Assembly (NCBI GenBank): GCA_004335835.1 | Contig: RWJK01001354.1 | Span: 1 to 64,000 of the forward strand | DNA: 64,000 nt | Reading direction: 5' to 3' | Origin: Scenedesmus sp. ARA3 | Lineage: Eukaryota; Chlorophyta; Chlorophyceae; Sphaeropleales; Scenedesmaceae | Shown: positions 14,195 through 25,672 of the stretch, one piece after another | Position numbering within the stretch: the first letter of the stretch is position 1 | How the letters are laid out: every line of letters starts with the position of its first letter | The notes under the pieces: generated by a model | What the model saw: the letters and a program-made list of their open reading frames with translations, nothing else | Databases searched by the model: none | Told to the model about the DNA's origin: nothing | Translations under genes and position numbers: made by a program

Positions 14195-17100
14195 ACAGGT
14201 GTGAGATACGCATAAGATGTGCATCACTGCTTGCAGCTCAGCACACGTCACAGGGTTGTAATATTGCTGACGCTCAAATGCTGTAGACGCAATGTGATGC
14301 CAACTGCTGTCACTCACATGCTCATACCCGACTTCGAGCAGCTACGACAGCATTGCTGGTGGCACTATGCTATCCAACCGTACCGTGCCAGAGCAAGCAG
14401 CAGCAGCCTGGCACGCTCCCAAATGCAATCTCTCATCCTCCTGTATTGACTACATCAACACACCTGAACACAGCCGCTGACCAACAACCCACCCATCAAC
14501 CCACCTGCAGCACGTCAAACTGCCCGCCAGGCAGCAGCGACAGCACCTCGCTCACAGGGCCCCAGCCGCCACCCAGCGCAGCCTCCACCAGCCTCACTGA
14601 CAGCGGCGCATAGCCCTTGTAGATGTGACTAACATCGCTTGGGCTGGCAGACAGTTGCGGGTCCTGCTCCGGCATGACCAGGCGCAGGGCTTTGCGCAGG
14701 GTTGAGAACTGCGCGCGGGCGCCGGACTGGTGCGGTTTGAGGAGGCCTGGCGGGGCGGCGGTTTAGCATTGTGCAGGGGAAGTCGGTGAGTGTGCAGGGT
14801 ACGGATGCTGGGGTGCTCGCAATGTATACGGCCGGGGCGGGGGAGACGGAGAGGTTCGTGGGGAAAGCAAGCAAGCACAGTGAATGGCACGCACACAAGT
14901 GTGCGATGTCGCTAGTGAAGTGCAATGGTGTTGGAGCTGTCAGCTGCATAACCCCTGTCACCCTGGAACACGTAAGGGTCACACTACCCAGTGGTTCAAT
15001 CAACTTCAAAATAAGGTCTGAAGCACCCGGCACAATGTGAATTCCCAATCTGTACAACTCTTTGAACTTCCAAAGGACCAAGGTAAATGCATAGCAGTCA
15101 GTATAGCAGCACAGTGCGCTGAGCAGCCGCAGCGTCAGTATACCAACCTGCGCGCTCCAAGTTGTTGAGCGTGAGCAGGTGCTGGTGGCCGTACGCAGCC
15201 AGGAACTCGCTGCGCAGGCTGTCACCATGCTTCTTGGGTAGGCCACCAGCAGTGCAGCTCAGCAGGCACAGCAGCCGCAGCACCTGCACAGGATCCGCGC
15301 CACGCCACATCTGGCCCTGCAGACGCGTGCAGTTTCCCAACACAATGCAGCCAGTTCAGGTGGAGCAGCGCATGAGCAGCTTGGCGATGCCAGCACACAG
15401 TTACATTGCCGCATGTGACTGAAGGATGGCAAACAGCAAAACAGACTGATGGCCAGTGCTTCCCTGTTGCTGGTGACAGTCTCTTCACAAAAAATCTGCT
15501 GCAGCAATTAGTCAAAATTATCAACACCAGCTGCCGCTGCTGCTGCTGCTACTGCTGCTGCTGCTGCTACTGCTGCTGCTGCACCTGTATGTAGGCCACG
15601 CTCTCCTCGGTGTCGAAGCCCTCCAGCAGGTCGGCCTCAGCCTTCAACCGGTCATGGAACTCCTGCAGCCAGGTCAGCAGGGCAACTTGACATCAATTGG
15701 CAGCAGAGCCGAGGCACAGCACAACACCGTATTGTGGTGACCATGCTCTGTGATGCTGTTGATCAAGGCCTTGTAGGAAAGCCAGCAGCAGCAGCAGGTC
15801 ACTCTCAGCCTTGAGCCGGTCAAGTGACTCCTGCGGCCACCACAACACAGTGCCAGCATGCAGCAGACAGTGGTGCACCATGCAGCAGACAGCAGTGCAG
15901 CATTGAGCCAAGTGTGTGTAGGGAGCAGGTATGCCTGGCTGCACCGAGCTGGTCATGGAAGCCCTGAGCCAGCGCAGCAGCCAAGGCAGCAATGCAGCTT
16001 GGAATCAACCGGCAGCAGAGTTGAGGCACAGCACAATACCATGCTCGATAGTCCTATCTCATGTCCTTGCAGGAAAGCCAGCAGCTGCAGCACCCGCAGC
16101 CACAGCAGCAGCACCCGCAGCCACAGCAGCAGCAGCCACAGCAGCAGCAGCAGCAGCAGCAGCACCCGCAGCCACAGCAGCAGCAGCCACAGCAGCAGCA
16201 GCAGAAGCAGAAGCGGCAGCAGTGGCAGAACCAGCGGCAGCAGCAGCAGCAGCCAACCCCACCTGCTCCTTGACCACCTCCGCCACAGGCACCGCCAGGT
16301 CGCTGAGCCTGTCCAGCAGCAGCAGCTTGGGCAGGCCCTTCACGAATGACTTGAGCCCGCTCAGGTCTTTGCTGCCCAGCTCGGCATACTCCTTGCGCGC
16401 ATCACGCGCATACTGCTGCAGCCTGCGGCAGTGTGTTGGGAAGGCAGGGTGCATCACAGAGCAGCAAGCAACAGCAAGCAATCAAAACGGGGGGGGNNNG
16501 CGCTGCTGGCTGCAAGCCCGGTTTGCAGGAGAGCTGCTGGCAGTTGAAACAGCACCCGTGCCAGGCAGTCCGCCAAGGGCTTTGACTGCCCTTGCAGGAC
16601 AGGCATCAAACAGCCTCAGCTGCAGGATGCAAGCACGATAAACTAATCATTTTGTATATGGCTACAACACTTTGCTAAAGCGCCAAAAATATATATTATT
16701 TTTTGCCGTAGGCAAAAAACTCTAACTTGATGTTATAACAACGGCTGGCTCCGCGGGCTGGCTCCTCCTCCTGTATAGCAACATAGCCAAATAGCAATGC
16801 AACAACAATGCAACAACAGCCACGCACCTCTGGCTGGTGATGTAGTAGGGCAGGTCCCTGAACTCCCTGTAGAAGGGGTCGCTGCTGTTGAGCAGCGTGC
16901 TGCCCGGCCGGCCCCGCGCTGACTCAGCAGCACCCGCCTCACGCCTGCATGCATGCAGTGAACATATGCAGGAGCAGCAGCCCAGCAGCGCACCATGCAG
17001 GCACTTGATTAGCAACACTTGCAGCTGTGCGAGGAGAGACGAGTAAGACGTTGCAGCTGCGCGGAAGTTTAGGCTTACCCTCATCACAGCAAGCACAACC

Positions 17101-19752
17101 CCACTCTGCACGATGCACGCACCACAGATGATATAACAACCCACCAGGAGGCCTGTCCTTCCTGCAAGCATCTAGGACATCCAAAGCTGGTCAAACATCG
17201 GTCATACATCGGTCAAACAAAACCCACCTGCTGGGCGTGTAGGGTGCGCTGCCGTGCTTGATGCCGGTGACCTCGTCTATCAAGCCCTCAAACGTTATCT
17301 GCGTCACCATGGGCGTGATCGGGTCCACCTCCCGATCTAGCAGCACTGCCCTGTGGATGCGGCAAGCAGCAGCAGCGGCAGCAGGCAGCGGGGCCTCCCG
17401 CCGCATGCGCACTGCCATATCCATCACGGCCTTGGCTGCAGGGCCCTTGCCCTGCACCAGCAGGAGCAGCAGCAGCAGTATGAGCATACCCAGCAGAAGT
17501 GTGTTGCAGCGTAAAGAGCAAAAGAGGCATACATGACCCAGGTGGCAATGCTTGAGCACCTCAACTATAACATGCTTGGCAGTGCAGCCAACATGTCTGT
17601 TTAACCCACACATGCCTGCCACTCGGCTGACAGTAATGCTGCAGCAGCCAGCGCACCTGCAGGCGTGGTATGAGCCCGTACATCTGCTGCAGCTTCAGCA
17701 GCGCACTGGCGGCATAGAACAGCGAGGAGGGGTCACCCTCAAGCGTGCACTCCCTGCCAACAGCAGCAGCAGCAGCAACCATTGACAAGGTTCGCATTGA
17801 GTGATCATCAGCGCCATTGTGTTACCCTGCTCACCCCCCGCTGGCATTTGACAGCAGTACCTCACGCTGCCATGCAGTTCACCCTGGCATCAGGCATTTA
17901 TCTACTCCCAGATCCTCAAGCCCTGAACCCCAGTGCCCAAGAAACCCAAGCCTTGAACTCCTGTCATCCCTGAAGTTGCACCTGAAGGCCCTCCTTACAA
18001 CCCCAAAGCCCTAGGACCCAAAGCCCTGAACCCTCAGTCACCTGAAGGCCCTGTCCAGCTCCAGTGACAGCACATCATCCTCCAGCGGCACCAGGTCAAG
18101 CCCAAACTCACCCTGCACACAAACAGCAGTGATACAGCAAATGCCAGAGACACAGAAATGTTGAAGCCTTTGGACACGCATACAGGTGTCGCACTGAACG
18201 GATCATCTCGAGAAGTGAGCAGTGTTCGCAAGCCTGTGTAGATGCATATGAACGTGACGAGCCCCATGGCGGCGCAGCGCTGTGCGTCAGGCCGCACACA
18301 CGCAACGCACCAGACACGCGTATGTGTGCAAACACGCACGTGCGTCTATATGTGTGTCAACGCACCACCTGTGGCGCCCCTTCTCACCTGCGTGATGCAG
18401 CCATACCCAGCTTATTTATTGACCCGTACCTCCCTCGCCTGCAGATCCTTCTTCTAAAGACAACTTCATGCAGGCACAGACAAATAACATGTGTTATACG
18501 GCTGACCCCTGCAGCGCCCTCAAGCGCCTCACCTGCGTGATGGAGCCATACACGCCCTCGTCCTCCAGCACTTTCTCAACAGCAATGGAGCGCCGCGGCA
18601 CCCAGAACACGCTGAACTCGTGCTGCGCGGCAGCAGCAGCTGCGGCGGCGCCAGACCTGCATGCCGCGCACACATCCGTTACACACATGCAGCCGGCAGC
18701 AGTGCTGAATATGGTGCGCAAGCTGAGGTATTGGGCAGCGCATGACCTTGCCTAAGTCCAGTGCAGTGCTGCAGCCCAGTGGCTGTTGAAACACACAATC
18801 TACAGAATATAAAGACGGAAAACAGTCCAAGTGTGGCATGACAGTGGGGGTGACATAAGACATGCGGCCCGCAACGTGCGTTCAGCACACACGGCTTAGC
18901 GCCAGGAAATAGCCAACCACACATGCTGCGTGCTCTCCACCCCTCACCTGCTGCCACCGTGGCTGCTGCTGCTGCTGCAGGCTGCCTTGACCTGCCATGC
19001 TATGAGCTGTGCATTGTCCAGCGTGGCGCGTGCAATGTAGATGACTGGCTTTACATCAGCCAGGCGCGGCTCCACTGAGTTGTAGGATGAGTCATCCAGG
19101 CGAGTCCTCTCCAGGTACAGCAGCCTGGCAGGTGCAGCAGCAGCAAGGGGCAGCAGGTTGCGGCAGCAGCACAAGGTATCAGGCCACAGCGCATGGCAAG
19201 GGGGCGCAAAGGTAAGTAAGCAGCATAGGGACGTGTGTGTCTGCAAGGTGCAGGATGGTTTATGGAAGTTGAGCAGGCAATATGTGCTTGCCACAGAAGC
19301 TGACAATACCAAGATGTGTCGCTACTCGCTGCCGTGTCATGGCACGCTGTGCGCGCACTGATTTTGTGAATACCTTGCAGGTATCTGGCAGGGACCTCTT
19401 ATCTGTGCTGCTGCTGAATCTGGCTTTGCCCTGGTCACAGCTGCTGCAGCTCAATAGGTCTAGGTGCTGAGCCCTACCTCCACCTGCTGCCCTCACCACA
19501 GCATTCGTTGCTGACCTGCTGTGCATCACATGACGCTGCTGCTGCCAGCTGATTCCCACCTGCAGCCTGAGCTCTTATGTTTCAACCCCTGGCCACAAGT
19601 GCAGACGCCAAAGACAAGCAGTGCCGCAGCTGCTGTTTGCGACACATGGCCATGGTGCCGAAGGCTGCAGAGCTGCATGATCGCTGTGGGCCACCTGCCA
19701 GCTGCCATACACTGCCACAGCTGCCGCCAGACAGCTGCATCGGCGCTAGGCC

Positions 19753-19783
<31 letters not shown>

Positions 19784-20344
19784 CGTTGCTGCTGCTGCTG
19801 CTGCTGCTGCTGCTCACTTGACAATGCCATGCTCCGTGAAGAGCTCCGAGAGGCCCGCGTCCAGCTGGGTGAGAGAGCCACTGATGGCGGGGTCTAGGAT
19901 CAGCGCCTTCTTGCCACGCTTCTGCGCACCATCAAGTTACGGCAAGTCGTTATGCACGTGCAGAAGATGGTTAGCATGCAAGCAGCATGGGCAGAACGGG
20001 TTTTCATGCAAGCAGCATGGGCAGAACACGTTTTCATGCAAGCAGCATGGGCAGAACGGGTTTTGATGCAAGCAGCATGGGCAGAACGGGTTTTCATGCA
20101 AGCAGCATGGGCAGAACGGGTTTTCATGGGCGGGCTGGGCATCCATGGGGTTCACGGCACTGTGGGCAGCTGCTGTGGGCACTGCGCTGTGCTGGCATGC
20201 TGGCGAGAACCTCAATTGTGTGCAACAGCAACGGGTCCTCATCACAACCATCACAGCGTGTATGCGGCACTAGAGCTACTGCGTGGGTTGCCTAGTGTGC
20301 TCACCGAGTCCACAATGTCTACCAGCTGCTTCTTTGCGTTTGTC
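13511..20344 (-). CDS. VPS33: Vacuolar sorting protein VPS33 (Sec1/Munc18 family), first exon missing
   Basis: VPS33 is the SM subunit of the HOPS/CORVET tethering complexes and chaperones SNARE assembly at endosome and vacuole membranes. Thirteen exons: 20344-20305, 19921-19818, 19124-18948, 18656-18533, 18112-18042, 17753-17657, 17451-17228, 16944-16828, 16422-16263, 15662-15585, 15316-15148, 14746-14505 and 13648-13511 with TGA. They give 579 residues, against about 600 in the family. Hallmarks in order: KKQLVDIVDS, KKALILDPAISGSL, FSVFWVPRRSIAVEKVLEDE, DLVPLEDDVLSLEL, EGDPSSLFYAASAL, the SM signature VLLDREVDPITPMVTQITFE, LNSSDPFYREFRDL, VLRLLCLLSCTAGGL, HLLTLNNLERAG, YKGYAPLSVRLVE and a C-terminal NVRFLVLTTKIINGRTLLES. 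The first visible exon starts in phase 2, so an upstream exon with the ATG is needed; I could not find it. The last intron contains the CAG tract and assembly gap. Confidence 0.95.
13846..14190. repeat. Long CAG tract interrupted by an assembly gap
   Basis: Perfect CAG units run into 230 N (13904-14133) and continue on the far side in the same orientation. The gap is most simply an unresolved (CAG)n expansion. It lies in the last intron of VPS33 and reads CTG in transcript sense. A second short CAG tract lies at about 13670-13701, next to the acceptor of the last exon. Confidence 0.9.
15627..15970. repeat. Decayed copies of a VPS33 exon start
   Basis: The 5' half of the exon 15662-15585 (LKAEADLL) and its acceptor recur at about 15795-15837, where transcript sense reads ESLDRLKAESDLL. 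A weaker third copy lies at about 15944-15970. The units extend into flanking intron: a shared block containing GAGGCACAGCACAA follows copies one and three. Confidence 0.8.
16082..16255. repeat. CAG/CCACAG-rich imperfect repeat beside an acceptor
   Basis: Array of CAGCAGCACCCGCAGCCA-type units grading into CAG units. It ends just before the donor-side edge (16263) of the VPS33 exon 16422-16263, within the following intron in transcript sense. Confidence 0.8.
16491..16735. other. Poly-G, short N gap and AT-rich palindrome in a VPS33 intron
   Basis: A G run and three N (16497-16499) mark a weak assembly join. From about 16640 the base composition turns AT-rich, unlike the flanks, and contains a perfect hairpin: nine bases TTTTTTGCC at 16699-16707, a GTA loop, and GGCAAAAAA at 16711-16719. 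Possibly a fragment of organelle origin; it lies wholly in an intron. Confidence 0.6.
19975..20124. repeat. 30-base minisatellite, five copies
   Basis: Five head-to-tail units beginning CATGCAAGCAGCATGGGCAG, differing at one or two positions. It lies in the VPS33 intron between the exons at 20344-20305 and 19921-19818. Being a multiple of three, it creates open frames with a 10-residue period on both strands; these are artefacts. Confidence 0.95.
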
Positions 20345-21809
20345 CTGCAGCAGCAGAAGCAGCGCTCAGCGTCTCCTGCTACATAACCAGCATGCTGTAT
20401 CTAGTTCCAAACCCCATACGTCTTGCCTTATCTGCGCCAGAGGCACGGGCCCTGCCTCGAGCAGAGGCAGGACAGGCTTCGTTTTGGCCATGCCCTAGTC
20501 ACACTGCTACTGCTTCTCTGCTGTGTAATGCTCACGCATGGTGATCTGACCCCTCGACGCAGCTGCGACCATGAATCGGCTATGTATGGAAATTCTCACA
20601 ATAAGAAGCCAGGCTGGGGCGTCGAGTGCAGACTGGAAAGCCGATCGGGCAGCAAGGGCTGTGTAGAGGCCTTCAGGATCTCACGGCTGTGATGTAAGCT
20701 TTCAAGAAACACTCAACAGTCATTTGTGTATATTCTACTGTATACTCATACTGTTACCGGTGCGACAAGTGTGTGCCCGTACTGGTTATCAGAGATGAAG
20801 TACGGTACTGCCTTCAGGTCCAACAGTGGTGCAGGCGGGCTAACACTGCTTGTGTTGTAATTTTAAGAGCCGATATGCACTTTAGCCGTTATGATCACGC
20901 CATGCTACATACAACGCCGGTCGCACGCAGTTCTAGGCATGAGATACAGACGTCAAGTAGTACACAGGTGCAGGCCCCAGCTTGTGCAGCACGAGGCCTT
21001 GCCTGACAAGTATGATACACAGTGTGAATGAAAACAGAACAACGCTGCTTCACCCAACACCCAACAGGCGTTGCAACTGACCTGCCTTGCAGCAGGGCCT
21101 ACCACGTAAACTCACACAACACCAGCATGCAAAACACTAAAGAACGCCCCGCCCTCCTCCCTCGCACTCCAGCAACTGTCGCATGCGCAGCTGCACCCCC
21201 ATCCCAGTATGATGCTGGCGCCAATGACGACAAGCAGAGTGCAGCAGGTCCCAAATGGAATGTGCGGTCAAGGCAAGCAGCACAGCGCACTGCAAACATG
21301 CACATTGCGTGCCGCTTGGTTCCAACAACAGACAGAAAACAACACGGTCAAAGAGTGTGCTTGGCCAAAGCCTAGCTGCTGGTGCACGCCTGGCCGCTAG
21401 ACAACGTCACTGCTGTGGCAGGCACGCAACTGCCAGCGCAAGCAACCACCATGTAAAGCTCAGCCATCCGAAGCTCACAAATTCACGGCAGCTGTCTACT
21501 GCGCGAGCTGAACCTGCCAAACCAACGGCGCCTGCAAAGTACAGCCAACTGGCTGCGTCCAATGGACTTGCCAGAAACACTGCACTTGCAAGCTGGCACC
21601 GCAAGCGAAACCAAAGGGCATGCCGCATGTGGCTCAACCCTGTGTAGTGAGTGTTGCAAAAGTGTGAGGCAGTCTTGCCCCAAAACACGAAAGCAAAGCT
21701 GCCCCTCAAACACGCCTGACTGCACCCAGCGCATCAACCCACTTTCACAGAACAGCAAAAGCACTGGAACCTACGGCTTCCCCTGAGCAAACAACCACAT
21801 GCATCACAC
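20345..21809. other. Region upstream of the visible VPS33 exons, no exon fixed
   Basis: Must contain the first VPS33 exon and promoter. VPS33 needs roughly 20-30 further N-terminal residues ending in phase 2, and no candidate with ATG and a matching donor was convincing. A short minus-strand stretch near 20765-20840 reads LDLKAVPYFISDNQYGHTLV before a GGTAAC site, but I cannot place it. Confidence 0.4.
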
Positions 21810-22080
21810 CTGCCAAATAGGTGCGCGTTTTATTATCACGTAGTCTGAATGCAGAGTACGCATGCTGCAGCAGCGGCATTACAAATGCTGTCAGTGCGCT
21901 CTCATCCAGCCGAACCAAGGAACCCTCGCGCACAGCTTTGTCAGGTGAACACGACCATCTCTGGCATGCTGCACCGCTGCCAGCATTCACACACTCAACT
22001 CTGCAACCAAACGCATCGCCGACAATCTCGCGATGCACTGCTTGTGCAAACAGAATGCTTGATTTCACCTTTTCTCGCCT
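21810..22080 (-). CDS. Orphan coding exon, unknown protein
   Basis: An open stretch with a CAG acceptor at its 5' edge (22080) and a GTGTG donor at its 3' edge (21810). It is 271 bases and fully open, reading segments such as REKVKSSILFAQAVHREIV, then LVRLDESALTAFVMPLLQ and YSAFRLRDNKTRTYL. The amino-acid composition looks like real protein. No family recognised and no partner exons could be joined. It could belong to a short gene between VPS33 and the Ycf45-type gene. Low confidence. Confidence 0.35.
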
Positions 22081-22598
22081 CTGGCATGTGTCGGCACAGC
22101 GTGCTGAGGCAGCACACAGCTGGCGCGCAGCAGGCATACAAAGCAAATGCGATGCAGCAACACCACAGAGCGACCCCATTCCCCTTCAACCCAGCAATTC
22201 CTAGTATACAGCTGGAGACGTACATTGCAGCCCCGTTAGCATGTAGGGCTCCATCCGACGCAATGCAGTCGCACAAATGAGCACATATAGTAGTACATGC
22301 GTGTGTCGCTGGTTCAACACACTTTGCCCAGACCCCTCACACCCTCTCCCCTCTCAAAGCAACCCTAAGCGCCTGGCCAGGTAGCACCAAGCCATGCACC
22401 CACGCTGCATTGCACTCCCTGTAAGAGCAGCCATCCACACAGGCATCTCCCCACCCTCCGCTACTCCCCTGCAGGATTGCACTGCAAGCAACCACGCGAG
22501 CACCCGATGTACTGACTTCCTAGTACTGCAGGATCCCTGCAGCAGGATCCTCACAGCTGCTGACCACCCCAGAGCCTCACCCACCCCACGTGCCAGCC

Positions 22599-25500
22599 TC
22601 AATACTTGGCGTTTGCGCGTGATGCTGCACGCTTCTTGCTCTTCTTGCTGCTGCCGCTGGCCGCCACTGCACTGCCGGGCCTAGCCCCATAGCCAAAGCC
22701 ACCACTGGCCCTGGGCCGCAGCAGTCCAGCCTGGCCGCCCAGGTACTTCATCGCAGCAAGCTCCTGCAGAGCCTCAGCCTCATTCAAACCCTTAAACCGC
22801 TCTAGCCAGTCCATGGGGTCCAGCTCGGCTACTGCAAGCGCGTCCTGCAAGCTGTAGTTGGAACCACTGCTGCTGCTGCTGCCGGTGCGCAGGACGCTTG
22901 CCACGAGGTCATCGATGCTTGAGGAGTTGGAATGGCTGCGCAGCTGTGCTGCTGCTGCTGCCGCCAGGGTGTCCTCTTCCTGGCTGGCGGTGTTGCTGCT
23001 GCTCCTGCTGCTGTCGTCGCTGTGCTGCGCCATCTGCGCAAGGATCTGCGCCTCAACTTGGTCGTATGCGCACTCCAGCATGGTCACCTCGCCATCCACT
23101 GGGTCACGCAGCCGCAGCTATGTGGGTGGATGCGGGTTGAGGCAGGGACAGCGGGCGAGTCAGCAGGTGCCAAGCAGCTTACACCGTCGCAGTGAGATGA
23201 CCCAGCGCTGAAGCAATCACCTTGATACCCCATCCCACGCCATCATGCACTGCATACACGTCGACACCATGCAAGCCATGTTACTGTACACCATGCACAA
23301 AGGCGCTTCAATAAGAAGTGACTGTATCTGAAACATATCTGAACAGGGACAAGCTGCCGCCAACTTCGCTGCCGCCAACTCCACAGCCAGCCTCACCTGC
23401 ACTTTGGGCACCTTGTTGACCAGCAGCGCATCCACACTCTCCGCAGTGTCGTGCGCCACCCACGCGCCCCTGTCGCGCATTTCGATCACAATCGGGAACG
23501 CCGGCGGGCCCTTGCGCTCCAGCACGCTCTTCTGCGTGCCCCTGCTGCGCGCCTCCTCATCGCCTAACGTAACAGATGACACGCCTCCCACCAGATCCGT
23601 GAGCGTGGGGTTCTTGATGAGGTTCTCCAGGAAGCAGCCGTGCGCAGTCCCGATGAGCACCACGCCGCGCTCTGCAATTGTCCTGCAAGCAGTGGCTTCG
23701 GCTTCTGTGCCAATCTCGTCCACGATGACCACCTGCGGCATGTGGTTCTCAACTGCCTCGATCTGCGGATGAGGAGGGCAGGAGGGAGGCGAAAGGCGGG
23801 GTGCGGCGCACAGCAGGCAAGGAGGTGTCAGAGCTGGAAGGAGGGACACGCTGGCTGTCCCCAGCAGAACAGCAGGAGGTGCAACACACTGTGTTCCGCC
23901 GTGAGGGCAGGTTTGTAGACACAGATCCAGGCCTGAAGAACCGCCATTGCAGGCAACAGCCCCTGCAGGTACTCGACAACAAATGATGGTGCTGTTTGGA
24001 GGCATCCTGTGCGCAGAACAGGCTGCAGGTCCCCTGACGCTGGCAATTCAAAAAGCAACAAGCGTACACAGCGCGTGGCTGCACTCACCATGACGTGGTG
24101 CTGCTTGGAGGCATCTGCAACCTGCATACGCCTCGCGCCACCAATGGCGTGATGAGGCACATCGCCATCGCCGCCAATCTCGTTTGACGTGTCGACGATC
24201 ACGACGCGCTTGCGCAGCTCATCTGACAGCGTACGCGCAATCTCGCGGATTGCGGTGGTCTTGCCCACACCCGGGCGGCCCAGGAACAGGATGGGCAGGT
24301 TGGCTGCGGGGCAGAGTGACAGGCACGGCGGCAGCAGCAGCGAGAAGGCAGATTTAATAGGATATGTGGGGCAGCAGTGGCTGCACATGCACATGGCGTT
24401 GCTGAATCAGCAGTGGAGCGCATGTGCTGACCTTCAAGGTGTGGGTGCTGCCTTGCCAGATAATGAGCTGCAGGAGTTCAAAGCATATGTGATGCAGGCA
24501 GCCCAGCCGTGCACACTGCCTGCCACGCCTGCCACACTGGCAACAGCTTGTGGCCTTTCCTGCAACACATGTTTGTGTAGGTGTACCTCATCCCCCTAAC
24601 CCTCCAGGATGTCATTGATCATGTTTACATGGCCAGACAGCATGCGACCAATCCTGCAACACATCCTGGTGTACCGCATCCCCCTCACCTTCCAGGATGT
24701 CATTGATCATGTCAACGTGGCCAGACACAGCGCGGCCCACGCGGCAGGTCAGCCCCACCACGGCACCCTTGCGGCTGCGCAGCGCGGAGATGCGGTGCAG
24801 CGTGCCGGCAATGCCTGCGCGGTTGTCGCTGCCAAAGGGGGCAACCGCTGCTGCAGCAGCATCCAGCTCCTCGCGAGTGACCTGCAGGGTGCAGTGCAAT
24901 GTAAATGTTTAGGCAGCAATAGCATGAGGCAGCAGCACACAGGGGTGCGGAGCAATGCACGTGCCCTGGCGTGTTCTGCGCAGCACATGGCAGACTGAGG
25001 GGCGCTGTATGACTTGCCGCTTGAATAGGTGTGAACTCTAGGTGCAGCTGAGCATGTCATCCTGTCGGCATGCACATCAGCAAGCAAGCACACAGAGGGG
25101 AATGGCATGCACGTCACGTCACCCATGTGTGCATATACATACACACGGATTGGTCACAATGCAACACAGCAGCAGCGCTCACCGGCTCCTCCCGCAGCAG
25201 CTCTGCCGTGGAGCCCTGGAAGCGTGCCTCTGGCCGCCGTCCCAGGTCCAGCACCACCTGCAGCACAGCAGCATACAGGCAGGCGGCAACGGCAGCAGGG
25301 GAGTCAGCAGGACATACGCCGCACTCAAGTGATGCAGTATTCCTGCAAACGTTCTGAATTTGAGCCAAGTGGTGTGTTTCTGTTCCGGTGAAAAAATGAA
25401 GTGAAACGTAGCATGGACTGGCTGCCAATTGGTGGCAAAAAGACATGCGCAAGCTTCACATACTTTGCCGTCTTGTGCAATGAGACTAGGGAGGTTTGTT

Positions 25501-25672
25501 GTGCATGCAAGCTGCTGTGGACCACTCACCTCGATCAGGGCAGAGCGCTGCGGGTGGCTGATGAGGGACTCGCCAAGGCCAGCTGGCAGCACGCCAAGCA
25601 GCTGGTCCAGGTCATCCTGCACAACCATCTGCTGAGGCTGCAGCTGCTCGGGCTCCTCCTGGGGCTGAGGGC
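22599..25672 (-). CDS. ycf45: Plastid Ycf45-type AAA ATPase, transit-peptide exon not resolved
   Basis: Homologue of the cyanobacterial and red-algal plastid Ycf45 family, which resembles SpoIIIAA-type P-loop ATPases; the precise role is not established. Six exons: 25672-25530, 25257-25183, 24881-24689, 24303-24089, 23762-23397 and 23117-22599 with TGA, giving about 502 residues. Family marks in order: [53 protein letters not shown], Walker [54 protein letters not shown] with Walker [50 protein letters not shown] and [16 protein letters not shown]. The last exon adds a Ser-rich tail and a basic end ([17 protein letters not shown]). I saw no clear R3H motif, which some relatives carry. The first visible exon needs an upstream exon; an open, basic stretch from an ATG near 26188 could encode a transit peptide, but its donor phase does not fit. 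Confidence 0.92.
23983..24118. repeat. Decayed copy of a Ycf45-type exon 3' edge
   Basis: The exon end at 24089 (DASKQHHVM) is echoed at about 23983-24009, in the following intron, where the minus strand reads DASKQHH before diverging. The offset is about 106 bases. Confidence 0.75.
24603..24728. repeat. Duplicated exon 3' edge and donor (Ycf45-type gene)
   Basis: Exon end 24691-24728 ([10 protein letters not shown]) recurs at 24603-24641 with a few mismatches, offset 88 bases, in the intron that follows it. In transcript sense the real donor is GTGAGG; the copy reads GTTAGG, a weaker donor. Confidence 0.9.

Noticed and set aside
13356..14317. Long open frames crossing the N gap
   Set aside because: They are CAG-tract and gap artefacts; the real VPS33 exons lie on either side.
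16699..16719. Hairpin resembling a bacterial rho-independent terminator
   Set aside because: It lies inside a VPS33 intron of a eukaryotic nuclear gene, so termination in the bacterial sense does not apply.
19952..20386. Open frames with a 10-residue repeat on both strands
   Set aside because: Produced by the 30-base intronic minisatellite of VPS33. The repeat has no spacers, so it is not a CRISPR array either.
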